From Caryophanales bacterium UBA743 (lineage in GTDB: Bacteria; Bacillota_I; Bacilli_A; RFN20; CAG-826), in NCBI GenBank assembly GCA_002297365.1, contig DBKT01000009.1, positions 60,345 to 124,344 on the forward strand: 64,000 nucleotides of DNA, given 5' to 3'. Numbering within the stretch: position 1 is the stretch's first letter; each line of letters starts with the position of its first letter. The notes beneath the pieces were generated by a model. It saw only the letters and a program-made list of their open reading frames with translations, was not told where the DNA came from and searched no databases. The position numbers and the translations under genes were made by a program. Shown here one piece after another: positions 54,505 to 62,388 of the stretch.

Positions 54505-55830
54505 TTAGCGCCTTCCATTGCGGTTAGAAGAAGGACTGCTTATCCTAACGCGGGTTCTCGTGGTGTAAAGATAGGCATCTCTCCTTTTATATATATCCAT
54601 GCTTCCTTGGCGATAATAATTTTTCGCGCCTTTTTGAAGCTTGACGGGTTTTAAAGCTCTGCGATGATGCTCGCAGAAAACGATCCCTGGTATCCATCCA
54701 AGGAAAAGAGAAACCAAAATGATGAGCATCCAATTATCGACCTCACCTCCTGAAGAGGCGAAAACATACATCAAAAGTCCGATAAAAAAGGCTGTAAGAA
54801 CATAGAAAAGGGCGAAAAACGCGGCGTATTTTCCTGCTGAGCAAGGCAAATTTCCAACAATCTTTCCCGTTTGAGCGTTCATGCTAAAGGTAAACTTCTT
54901 ATCTTTCCATTTGGAATTCAAAATCCAAACGGGCAGCAAAGCGTAATGCGCGCAAGGATTTTCAAGATTCAAAGAAGTAGAATCAAGGCGAACACACGAA
55001 TATGTGTTGATGGTCTCACGGAATTTATCTACGACGCCTTCGCGTAATCTTTGGGAAGCTCTGATTGCGCAATCATCTTTGGAAACATCGTATTTATCGG
55101 ATAAATAACCAGCTAAATAAACGGGGGAGAATTCTTTCATTCCTTCATAGTCGAAAGGCTCGATCGATTCCATCAGCTCGTCCGGCATCGATTTGGAAGC
55201 ATCAACCGGAATATGATCGAATCCGGCCTTTCCATCGATCATGATTCGATAATGCGAGACTTCCGTGATTTCATAATCTCCGGCGATATAGCAACGGGAG
55301 CGTTCGGCACGGAAAAAGACTTTTCCGACGACATCGGCGTCATAAATCCAAAACGGTTCGTAGATGCCCTTCACGTTTTCGATCTCGTTTTCGCTAGTAA
55401 AAATCTTGGGCAAGAACAATTTGGTTTTCAAAAACCGATTCATGGTCTCCTTCGTCGAAGCCTTATCGTATTTAAAAGGTATGATGAGGTCTGGCTTCAA
55501 TGCTCCAGAGAGCCTTCCTTTCAAAATGACAGGAGATTCGCAAAACGGGCAAGTTGTGGCTGAGACGTTTTCGTCCCCGACGATTTCCGCTCCGCAAGAA
55601 TCGCAATGATAGACGTTCATCGAAGAGGCTTCTTCAGAAGAAAATTCGCTCGTTACGGTTTTCCAGTTCAGTTCATCCCCCTTTGCATTCTCCAACTCTT
55701 CCTTAAAAGAATCGATTGCTTCGGCATCGAATTCCGTTTGACATTGAGGGCAAACGACTTTTTGGCTCGAAGAATCAAATCTTAAAGGGCCTCCGCAATT
55801 GGGACATTTATACTCTATAACGTTAGACAT
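54505..55830 (-). CDS. zinc-ribbon membrane protein (YdjG-like)
   Basis: 441 aa. N-terminal TFIIB-like zinc ribbon (CPNCGGPLRFD ... CPQCQTEF), a second pair (CDSCGAEIVG ... CPFCESPVIL), a central soluble domain, then two C-terminal membrane helices (FFALFYVLTAFFIGLLMYVF and WMLIILVSLFLGWIPGIVF) and a basic tail. It pairs with the SPFH gene 2 nt upstream, the same pair as Bacillus ydjG/ydjI, part of a PspA-like membrane stress system. Confidence 0.8.
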   Translation of the reverse strand: MSNVIEYKCPNCGGPLRFDSSSQKVVCPQCQTEFDAEAIDSFKEELENAKGDELNWKTVTSEFSSEEASSMNVYHCDSCGAEIVGDENVSATTCPFCESPVILKGRLSGALKPDLIIPFKYDKASTKETMNRFLKTKLFLPKIFTSENEIENVKGIYEPFWIYDADVVGKVFFRAERSRCYIAGDYEITEVSHYRIMIDGKAGFDHIPVDASKSMPDELMESIEPFDYEGMKEFSPVYLAGYLSDKYDVSKDDCAIRASQRLREGVVDKFRETINTYSCVRLDSTSLNLENPCAHYALLPVWILNSKWKDKKFTFSMNAQTGKIVGNLPCSAGKYAAFFALFYVLTAFFIGLLMYVFASSGGEVDNWMLIILVSLFLGWIPGIVFCEHHRRALKPVKLQKGAKNYYRQGSMDIYKRRDAYLYTTRTRVRISSPSSNRNGRR

Positions 55831-55832
55831 AA

Positions 55833-57155
55833 TTAATGCTTGTCGCTATCATCGAATGGATCGCCGCAATTGGGGCAGAATTTTGGTGGGTTCTTTGGAT
55901 CTTTTGGCTCCCACCCGCATTTATCGCAACGATAAAGAGGGGCGCCTGCCGGTTTCTTTTCGCCGCATTCAGTACAGAATTTGCCTTTATTCACCGCTCC
56001 GCATTTTGGACATTTCCAGCCTTCCAAAGGCTTCTTTTCCCCACATTCCGGGCAGAAATTGCCGGTGGCTTTCGTACCGCATTTTGGGCAAGTCCAGGTT
56101 TCATTTTCTTGGGATTTTTGATTTTCTTTCTTTGCTTCTTCTTGGGCAGCTTTTTCATAGAAAGCGGCAGCGTTGGCGTTATTTCCTGCCCCCATGGCCA
56201 TATTCATGCCAAAGAAACCCATGGCAGCCCCATTAGGATTATTGGCCGCATTCTTCATGGCTTCGGCTTGCGCTTCGACTAAGGTTGCGCCAGCCATGCC
56301 GGCATTCTTGTAAACGGCTTGGCGTTGAAGGTTCTTGATCAAATCCTCATCTTCTTTTGGCAAGGTTAAGCTCGATAAGGCAATCGAGACCACCTCTAAG
56401 CCACGCGTTTCTTTCCACTTCTCAGAAAGGGCTTCATTCATGGCGTTTTCCAAATCAGTGACATGAGTCATGATTTCGTTTGGCCTCATTTCCTTAGCGG
56501 AAAGCTTTCCGAAGGCAGGTTGCAAAGCGGAAATGAACTCATTCTTTAGCTGGCCATCGATTTCTTCGGTGGTGTATGTATCCGTCACATTGCCGCATAC
56601 GTTTTGATAGAAGAGGATTGGGTTCGTGATTTTGTAAGAGAAAGTGCCGAAACAACGAAGGGAAACATCGATGTCAAGGCCGATTTTGCTATCAACGACA
56701 CGAAATGGAATAGGGTTCGCAGTTCCGAATTTGTTATCCAGGATTTCCTTGAGATTGAAATAATAGACTCTCTGATCTTTTCCGGAATCACCGCCATAGC
56801 CGATTCTTTCCCACATCGTGCGGAACATGCCGGCAACTCCTTTCCAAAGGTTTCCGGTGAAAACGCTTGGCTCAGACCCTTTATCGTAGGTGTATTCGCC
56901 TGGTTCGGAGCAAATGTCCATGATTTTCCCTTGTTCGACAATAATCATACATTGCCCATCCGCAACCGCGATTCCAGAGCCATTCGAAATGATATTGTCA
57001 TTCCCTCTGTGATTAGAGCCGAATCTTTTGGTTACTCTTTTTTCTCCCTTGGTCATCAAGACGGTTTTATCTAAGGATTCGCAATAGAAAAACTCTTTCC
57101 ATTGATCCCCCAAAGTTCCGCGAATGGAACCGCCTACAGCACGAATTAATCCCAT
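55833..57155 (-). CDS. SPFH-domain protein with C-terminal zinc ribbons (YdjI-like)
   Basis: 440 aa. Residues about 30-290 form an SPFH/virion-core domain (SGIAVADGQCMIIVEQG, PIPFRVVDSKIGLDIDVSL, and the EKWKETRGLEVVSIALSSL stretch). A short Ala/Asn/Met-rich linker leads to three zinc-ribbon units: CPKCGTKATGNFCPECG, CPKCGAVNKGKFCTECG and CDKCGWEPKD...CPNCG. In Bacillus the homologue YdjI recruits a PspA-like protein to stressed membranes; no PspA is in this window. AGGAGGG precedes ATG. Confidence 0.85.
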   Translation of the reverse strand: MGLIRAVGGSIRGTLGDQWKEFFYCESLDKTVLMTKGEKRVTKRFGSNHRGNDNIISNGSGIAVADGQCMIIVEQGKIMDICSEPGEYTYDKGSEPSVFTGNLWKGVAGMFRTMWERIGYGGDSGKDQRVYYFNLKEILDNKFGTANPIPFRVVDSKIGLDIDVSLRCFGTFSYKITNPILFYQNVCGNVTDTYTTEEIDGQLKNEFISALQPAFGKLSAKEMRPNEIMTHVTDLENAMNEALSEKWKETRGLEVVSIALSSLTLPKEDEDLIKNLQRQAVYKNAGMAGATLVEAQAEAMKNAANNPNGAAMGFFGMNMAMGAGNNANAAAFYEKAAQEEAKKENQKSQENETWTCPKCGTKATGNFCPECGEKKPLEGWKCPKCGAVNKGKFCTECGEKKPAGAPLYRCDKCGWEPKDPKNPPKFCPNCGDPFDDSDKH

Positions 57156-57507
57156 AGTATGCCCTCCTGTTAAATCGTTTACAAAATTATATCAATAATT
57201 TTCTCTGTCGAGAAAGAGAAACCGATAAATTGTTACGGGTAATGTTTTTTTCGTCGATGGATGAAAGATATCCGAGGAAAAAGGGAATCAATCTCATCGA
57301 TAAGTTCTTTTGCTTTTAGCCTTTTTAACGAATGGGCGAGAAGAGAAGAAAACATCCGCTATCGACATTGTTTCATGTCGATTGAGATGGCGTATATAAA
57401 GCGTCTCCTCGTCTAGCATTTTTCTTTTCATAGGGGAGTATCGCAAACAAAAAATTCGCCTAAAAAGAAAAAATTCGACACATGCCGCATCGAACGTTTT
57501 TTCTTTT
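57156..57507. other. 350-bp gap before the tRNA
   Basis: No gene supported. A TATAAT at 57,186-57,191 on the minus strand is the likely -10 of the SPFH operon. A small hairpin TTCGA / TCGAA with a T run at about 57,472-57,496 could terminate the tRNA transcript. Confidence 0.5.
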
Positions 57508-57584
57508 TGGCGCGCCCGAACCGACTCGAACGGTTGACCCACAGCTTAGAAGGCTGTTGCTCTATCCAACTGAGCTACCGGACC
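57508..57584 (-). tRNA. tRNA-Arg(TCT), hybrid of two genes
   Basis: 77 nt with encoded CCA. D arm, anticodon arm (loop CTTCTAA, anticodon TCT) and T arm (AACCG TTCGAGT CGGTT) are intact. The acceptor stem is not: 5' GGTCCGG cannot pair with 3' CGGGCGC (mismatches at 2-71, 3-70 and 6-67). The 3' half with CGGGCGCGCCA matches Bacilli tRNA-Arg; the 5' half GGTCCGGTAGCTC looks like that of Bacteroidetes. The switch should lie in the conserved middle. Confidence 0.9.
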
Positions 57585-57659
57585 ATTCGCCGAAACTTAT
57601 TTGCATACGATTTTACCCGTTTAGCGTATTTGAACAAGTCTAATTAGGCAAAAAGCGCG

Positions 57660-57691
57660 CAAAGGTACAACTTTTTTTTGATATTTCCAAA
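57660..57691 (-). promoter_or_regulatory. Bacteroidetes promoter ahead of the tRNA 5' half
   Basis: On the minus strand TTTG, 20 bp, TACCTTTG, matching the Bacteroidetes sigma consensus (TTTG ... TAnnTTTG). It points at the tRNA from 76 nt away. Confidence 0.7.
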
Positions 57692-57810
57692 TGGAAATTG
57701 CGGTTTTCAGCGCAATCGCATCAAACATTAACACATTTGTGTATTGTAGAAACGCATTATTAGGATTTTTACCATTGTCTTGTCCTAAATAAGAGTGACT
57801 ATTTTATCTG

Positions 57811-58884
57811 TTAGTATTTTGCTACTATGCGTTCCATTTCCTCCCGCATTTTTTCCTGCTCTTCCACCAGGCGCAGTTGGGCGCGGGTGCGGACAAGGTT
57901 ATGCTCGGGATATTGTATCTTGTAGTAGGTGTCGCCATTGAGGTAGTCGGTATAGAAACGGACGGTTTGCATATAACTGAGCAGGCGGCAGCCGAATGGC
58001 AGCAGTTGCTTCTCAATGGGGGTCAGAAACTTTGCCTCACGCAGGTAGCCGCGGGTGTATGCCTCGAAGATGTTCATATCCACGTGTATATTGTCAAGAC
58101 ACACATCGTCCTCGGCGCCCGTGTTGGCGGCAGTACGCATAAAATCACCAAAATCGCTCAGTACATAACCGGGCATCACGGTATCCAAATCCACAATACA
58201 GAGCGGTTTGCCCTGCTCGTCGAAGAGCATATTGTTCACCTTGGTGTCGCAGTGGTTGATATGCTTGGGCAGTTTGCCCTCGCGGAACAGGCGTTCCGCC
58301 ATACACATCTCCTCGCGGCGGCTGTTGAGCACACGGAGTATATCCAGCGTGTCGTGCAGGCGGTGCGCACGGTCGGCTTGTACGGCTTCGTCCAACTGCT
58401 GCAGACGGAACTCCATATTGTGGAAATTCGGAATGGACTCGCATAGTTCCGAGAAAGGCAGGTCGGACAATTGGTTCTGAAACCGCCCGAAAGCCTCGCC
58501 TGCCAGTTCAGCCGACCGGGGCGTAACACGTTCTTGCGATGAGGCGTTTTCTATCAACACATAGACACGCCAGTATTCACCCTCGGGAGTGCGGTAGTAG
58601 AGTTGTCCGTCCTTGGTGGGGATCAGACGCAGCACCTTGCGGTCGATGTCGGTTTCGCCTGCGGCTTGCAGTTTGGCGCGGATATGGTCGGTTACGCGCT
58701 GTATGTTCTGTTGCAACCCCTCCACGTTCTCGAATATGTGGTGGTTGATATGCTGCAGGAAATAGGATGTCTCGCCCGGGTGTTTGGCACGGACGATGTA
58801 ACTGTCGTTGATAAAACCGATCTTGAGCGGCTGCGGTTGCTCCACCTCGTTCGGGATGGCAAATTGCGAAATGATGTCTTTCAT
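57811..58884 (-). CDS. N-acetylhexosamine 1-kinase-like phosphotransferase
   Basis: 357 aa, aminoglycoside-phosphotransferase fold. It resembles bifidobacterial NahK along the full length: GFINDSYIV, LQHINHHIF, WRVYVLIENAS, AGEAFGRFQNQLSDL, the catalytic INHCDTKVNNMLFD, the metal CIVDLDTVMPG, FGDFMRTAA and the ending KIQYPEHNLVRTRAQLRLV. NahK phosphorylates GlcNAc/GalNAc at C1. The neighbouring NagB/PIG-L gene supports an amino-sugar role. GC-rich codon use and absence of a Shine-Dalgarno sequence are Bacteroidales-like. The exact sugar is inferred. Confidence 0.8.
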   Translation of the reverse strand: MKDIISQFAIPNEVEQPQPLKIGFINDSYIVRAKHPGETSYFLQHINHHIFENVEGLQQNIQRVTDHIRAKLQAAGETDIDRKVLRLIPTKDGQLYYRTPEGEYWRVYVLIENASSQERVTPRSAELAGEAFGRFQNQLSDLPFSELCESIPNFHNMEFRLQQLDEAVQADRAHRLHDTLDILRVLNSRREEMCMAERLFREGKLPKHINHCDTKVNNMLFDEQGKPLCIVDLDTVMPGYVLSDFGDFMRTAANTGAEDDVCLDNIHVDMNIFEAYTRGYLREAKFLTPIEKQLLPFGCRLLSYMQTVRFYTDYLNGDTYYKIQYPEHNLVRTRAQLRLVEEQEKMREEMERIVAKY

Positions 58885-58999
58885 AATAGTTTAGAAGTTG
58901 AGGAGTTGATAAGTTTATGAGTAGTTGAAAGAGTTTAGAAAGTTTATAAGTTGAGAGTATTTATACCTGCTTTGTATGTTAATTATTAATTGTTAATTC
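58885..58999. other. AT-rich spacer with degenerate AACTT/TAAACT repeats
   Basis: Short imperfect direct repeats of AACT.TAAACT type followed by AATTAAGAATTAACAATTAA, a kind of spacer common between Bacteroidales genes. No promoter seen, so the kinase may be transcribed from the upstream fusion gene. Confidence 0.4.
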
Positions 59000-60982
59000 T
59001 TAATTGAGTTTATATTGTACAAACGCCTCTATGGCTTCGTAGTTGGCAAGTCCGAGTTGGGCGTATAGTTCGGCGGTGGCGTGGTTGCGGTCTTCGGCAC
59101 GCTGCCAGAAGAGCCGTTCGTCGTTGCCCATAAACGGCGCAGACTCCATCTGCGACTGGTGCTTGAGTATCGTATTCCGCTTGAACCGCAGTTCCTCGGG
59201 CGACATCGGCACCGCCATCTCTATCAGATCCACTTCCCATTCCATCCATGCACCGCGGTACATCCATATACGGCAGTCGCGCAACCAAGGCTCGCTGTCT
59301 TTCAGTTCGTCCAACGCTGCCAATACGGCATCAAGACACACCTTGTGCGTGCCGTGCGGGTCGGCAAGGTCGCCTGCCACGAACATCTCGTTGGGGTGTA
59401 CGTCCAGAATGATCTGTTTCACAATATCTACATCCTTTTGGCTCAGGTTGCCTTTCTTGATGGTTCCTGTCTCATAGAAAGGCAGGTTGAGGAAATGGAT
59501 ATGGTCGGTGGGCAACCCCATATGGCGGCAGGCGGCAGTGGCTTCTCCGCGGCGGATCAGTGCTTTGAGGTCAAGTATCTCGCGCGTGTCTTGGTCACCG
59601 GTTTTCTCTTGTGATAGGAAATGTGTATATTCCCGATACTTGCTTTCGATAAGGTCGCCTCCCGTCGGGTGCAGACGGTCGAATCCGCGTATGAAATCCA
59701 TAAAACGGATGACCTCGTCGTCGCATACGGCGATGCAACCGCTGGTCTCGTAGGCGATATGTACGTTATGTCCCTGTTTGATCAGGCGGGCAAACGTGCC
59801 GCCCATCGAGATGACATCGTCGTCGGGGTGCGGGGAGAAGATAAGCACATCCTTGGGGTAGGGGTTGGCTCTCTCGGGGCGGTCGGTATCATCGGCATTG
59901 GGCTTACCGCCGGGCCAACCCGTAATGGTATGCTGCAGGTCGTTGAATATACGTATGTTGCAGTTGTATGCCGACCCGTGCAGGGTGATCAGTTCGCTCA
60001 GCCCGTAGTCGTTGTAGTCGCGGTTGGTCAGTTTCAGTATAGGCTTGCCCGTCTGCTGGCAGAGCCAGACGATAGCGCGGCGGGTCAGTTGGTTGTCCCA
60101 GTCGCAGGATGTAACGAGCCACGGGTGGTGGATACGTGTCAGTTGGGTGGCGGCGCTCAGGTCGCAGACGATATGTGCGTTACTGTGCAGTTGCAGTGCC
60201 GAGGCGGGGCAGGCGGTGTCGGGTTGTCCCTCCACGGCTGCTAGCAGGCGGTCGGCTTTGTGCTCGCCCCATGCTACCAGTACTATCTCTTTGGCACGCA
60301 GTATCGTACCGATACCCATCGTGATAGCCGAAGCGGGTACCTGCTCGATAGTACCGAACATATTCTTTGCCTCGTCGCGGGAGATATTATCCAAAACCAC
60401 CAGACGTGTGTTGCTTGACATTGATGAACCCGGTTCGTTGAAACCGATGTTCCCGCTGCGCCCGATGCCGAGGAGTTGCAGATCCACTCCTCCGTACTCC
60501 TGTATCTTGCGTTCGCAGCGCGACATCATAGGTATCAGGTCGCGCTGATCCATTGTGCCGTCGAAAGTGTAGATATTTTCTTTGCGAATATCCACATGGT
60601 CAATCAGTTGCTCTTTGATTTGCCCGAAGCAGGCTTGCGTAGGCGATTGCAACGGATAGTACTCAAAGAGATTGAACAGCACCACATTGCGGAAACTCAG
60701 TTTCTCCTCGTCGTGCATACGTACCAATTCGGCAAAGATGTCGGTCATACTGCGCCCGCAAACCAGTGAGAATACAAATTTCTCGCCTTCTGTCTGCCGT
60801 TGCCGGATACGGTCGGCAATCAGTCGGGCAACCGCTTGCGAACCCTCTTTGGCGGTTTCGTAGATAGTGGTGGGTATTTTCTCCATACGGCTGATGCGGC
60901 TCATTTCGAGTACATCGTCCGTGCGGTACAACTTCGGCGATACGCGCGATAGCGAGATTTGGGAAGACAGATTGTTTTTCAT
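59000..60982 (-). CDS. NagB-like domain fused to PIG-L deacetylase
   Basis: 660 aa, a Bacteroidetes-type fusion. Residues about 35-300 match glucosamine-6-phosphate deaminase; residues about 385-570 match PIG-L/LmbE deacetylases with the zinc motif FSPHPDDDVISMGG and PHGTH. The NagB half has lost key residues: NLFEY replaces NMDEY, and GRSGNIGFNEP replaces GNDGHIAFNEP, so D72, D141 and H143 of E. coli NagB are gone. It may therefore bind a sugar phosphate without deaminating it. ATG 60982 has a Bacteroidetes promoter just upstream. Confidence 0.85.
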   Translation of the reverse strand: MKNNLSSQISLSRVSPKLYRTDDVLEMSRISRMEKIPTTIYETAKEGSQAVARLIADRIRQRQTEGEKFVFSLVCGRSMTDIFAELVRMHDEEKLSFRNVVLFNLFEYYPLQSPTQACFGQIKEQLIDHVDIRKENIYTFDGTMDQRDLIPMMSRCERKIQEYGGVDLQLLGIGRSGNIGFNEPGSSMSSNTRLVVLDNISRDEAKNMFGTIEQVPASAITMGIGTILRAKEIVLVAWGEHKADRLLAAVEGQPDTACPASALQLHSNAHIVCDLSAATQLTRIHHPWLVTSCDWDNQLTRRAIVWLCQQTGKPILKLTNRDYNDYGLSELITLHGSAYNCNIRIFNDLQHTITGWPGGKPNADDTDRPERANPYPKDVLIFSPHPDDDVISMGGTFARLIKQGHNVHIAYETSGCIAVCDDEVIRFMDFIRGFDRLHPTGGDLIESKYREYTHFLSQEKTGDQDTREILDLKALIRRGEATAACRHMGLPTDHIHFLNLPFYETGTIKKGNLSQKDVDIVKQIILDVHPNEMFVAGDLADPHGTHKVCLDAVLAALDELKDSEPWLRDCRIWMYRGAWMEWEVDLIEMAVPMSPEELRFKRNTILKHQSQMESAPFMGNDERLFWQRAEDRNHATAELYAQLGLANYEAIEAFVQYKLN

Positions 60983-61011
60983 AATTGAAGCAGGTAAAAA
61001 AACTTTGCCTG

Positions 61012-61043
61012 CAAAGTTACGTCTATTCCCTAAAATAGACAAA
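61012..61043 (-). promoter_or_regulatory. Bacteroidetes promoter of the NagB/PIG-L gene
   Basis: TTTG, 20 bp, TAACTTTG on the minus strand, with the -7 box ending 29 nt before the ATG. Confidence 0.75.
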
Positions 61044-61114
61044 GAATGAAGCGGTTTTTATTTCATTGCGTTTCGTACAGACATCACTGAAATGTGAAAA
61101 TGCTTGTGTTTCAA

Positions 61115-61162
61115 TAAAAAAGAAAGGTTACGAAGTCCGTAAAAAGCCGTTCGCAACCTTTC
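61115..61162 (-). terminator. intrinsic terminator after the sirtuin gene
   Basis: A 13-bp stem GAAAGGTTGCGAA / TTCGTAACCTTTC with one G-T pair, followed by TTTTTT on the minus strand. Confidence 0.85.
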
Positions 61163-61181
61163 GAAATAATAATTTTCCAAT

Positions 61182-61883
61182 TTACAAATTTACAAATTTA
61201 TTGATTAGTTGTTCCACCAACTGCGGTACACCTACCGATGCTTTTTCGCGGATATGGGTTACTCTGTCGCGGTAGATACCGAAGTCGGGCAGCCCTGGAT
61301 CGATTACATATATCTTGGCGGTGCGTGGAACGTATTCCAACAGCGATGCTGCGGGATAGACATTCAGGCTCGTTCCTACCACGATCATCAGGTCGGCTTG
61401 CGAAGCAATCTGACACGCTACGGGAAAATACGGTACGTTCTCGCCGAAGAACACGATGTACGGGCGCAGCAGACTGCCGTCAGGGTGCCGGTCGCCGTAG
61501 TGCTGCTCCCAGCCTTGCAGCGGCACGGTAGCGGTCTCGTTGATGTCCGAACGCAGTTTGGTTATCTCGCCGTGTAGGTGCGTGATGTGGGTCGAACCGG
61601 CACGCTCGTGCAGGTCGTCGATGTTCTGCGTGATGATCTCCGTGTCGGGAAACGCTTTCTGCAAACGGGTAATCGCCAAGTGGGCGGCATTGGGCTGTGC
61701 GGCAAGCGTATCACGTCGGCGTGCGTTGTAGAAATCCACACATAGTTGCGGGTTGCGCAGCCATGCCTCGTGGGTGCATACGTCTTCTATGCGGTATTTC
61801 TCCCACAATCCGTCTGCATCGCGGAAAGTTCCTAGTCCGCTCTCTGCGCTCACTCCCGCACCGGTAAATACAACAATCTTCAT
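61182..61883 (-). CDS. Sir2-family NAD-dependent protein deacylase
   Basis: 233 aa sirtuin. NAD motifs VFTGAGVSAESG and TQNIDDLHERAG, the catalytic histidine in THLHGEI, then VVGTSLNVYPAASL. No zinc cysteines are present, as in many Bacteroidetes class III sirtuins; the WEKYRIEDV segment holds the Tyr/Arg pair linked to desuccinylase or demalonylase activity. The start could also be ATG 61892. It ends at a strong terminator. Confidence 0.87.
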   Translation of the reverse strand: MKIVVFTGAGVSAESGLGTFRDADGLWEKYRIEDVCTHEAWLRNPQLCVDFYNARRRDTLAAQPNAAHLAITRLQKAFPDTEIITQNIDDLHERAGSTHITHLHGEITKLRSDINETATVPLQGWEQHYGDRHPDGSLLRPYIVFFGENVPYFPVACQIASQADLMIVVGTSLNVYPAASLLEYVPRTAKIYVIDPGLPDFGIYRDRVTHIREKASVGVPQLVEQLINKFVNL

Positions 61884-61970
61884 AGCAAACATATTTTTCC
61901 CGAAAGCGCACAACAACTATGCCACGATGATACCCAAAACGGTCAGTTTGCATCCGTTTTGCAATACCTG

Positions 61971-62002
61971 TTTGCATAATTCACAGAAAAGCAGTATCTT
62001 TG
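61971..62002 (+). promoter_or_regulatory. Bacteroidetes promoter of the structured leader and methylase
   Basis: TTTG, 20 bp, TATCTTTG on the plus strand. Transcription should begin near 62,009, about 380 nt before the methylase ATG. Confidence 0.7.
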
Positions 62003-62099
62003 CGCCTGTAATTGAAATTACTCATTCCGTTGAGTAAAAATTGCAACCTGCAAAACACTACATAATAAATCAACTAAACTAATTTGCTTATGTAAACCG

Positions 62100-62385
62100 G
62101 TGCCGTGAAGGCGGCACATGACATATTTTTAACAGCATTGGCTATTATTTCGCGTTTACCGAAAAGCGTAGGAAACTTTTTATTAGGAATAAAACAAGAA
62201 ATAATAAGAGGCTCATTGTAGTGTAATATGAACTCTCTCAGAAATAAGTTAATGCCACGTCCTTTGGATGTGGGTTTCTTATTGGAGAGAAGGCTTCTAT
62301 TTCCTACGCTGCCTTGGTAAACGCATAAGAGACTCACGTCTTTTTTGCGTTTACGTGGATTGATAGCATTGCATAAATCTATCAA
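62100..62385 (+). ncRNA. strongly structured leader or non-coding RNA
   Basis: Hairpin GTGCCG/CGGCAC (62,100-62,117). A long-range pair of stems closes 62,152-62,324: GCGTTTACC with GGTAAACGC (9 bp) and GCGTAGGAAA with TTTCCTACGC (10 bp). Inside are TTTTATT/AATAAAA (62,178-62,194) and a long arm of TCTCTC/GAGAGA, AATAAG/CTTATT and CCACGTCC/GGATGTGG (62,234-62,290). CACGT/ACGTG (62,335-62,357) and TTGATAG/CTATCAA (62,360-62,385) reach 3 nt from the methylase ATG. No coding frame explains it. It could be a regulatory leader, an independent RNA or a small inverted-repeat element. Confidence 0.6.
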
Positions 62386-62388
62386 TCT

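Noticed and set aside
57877..58446. Long plus-strand frames opposite the kinase and NagB/PIG-L genes (also 59621-60244)
   Set aside because: Antisense frames kept open by GC-rich codon bias of the true minus-strand genes.
62152..62324. Retron msr-msd element
   Set aside because: Paired outer stems are suggestive, but no reverse transcriptase follows; the next gene is a methylase.
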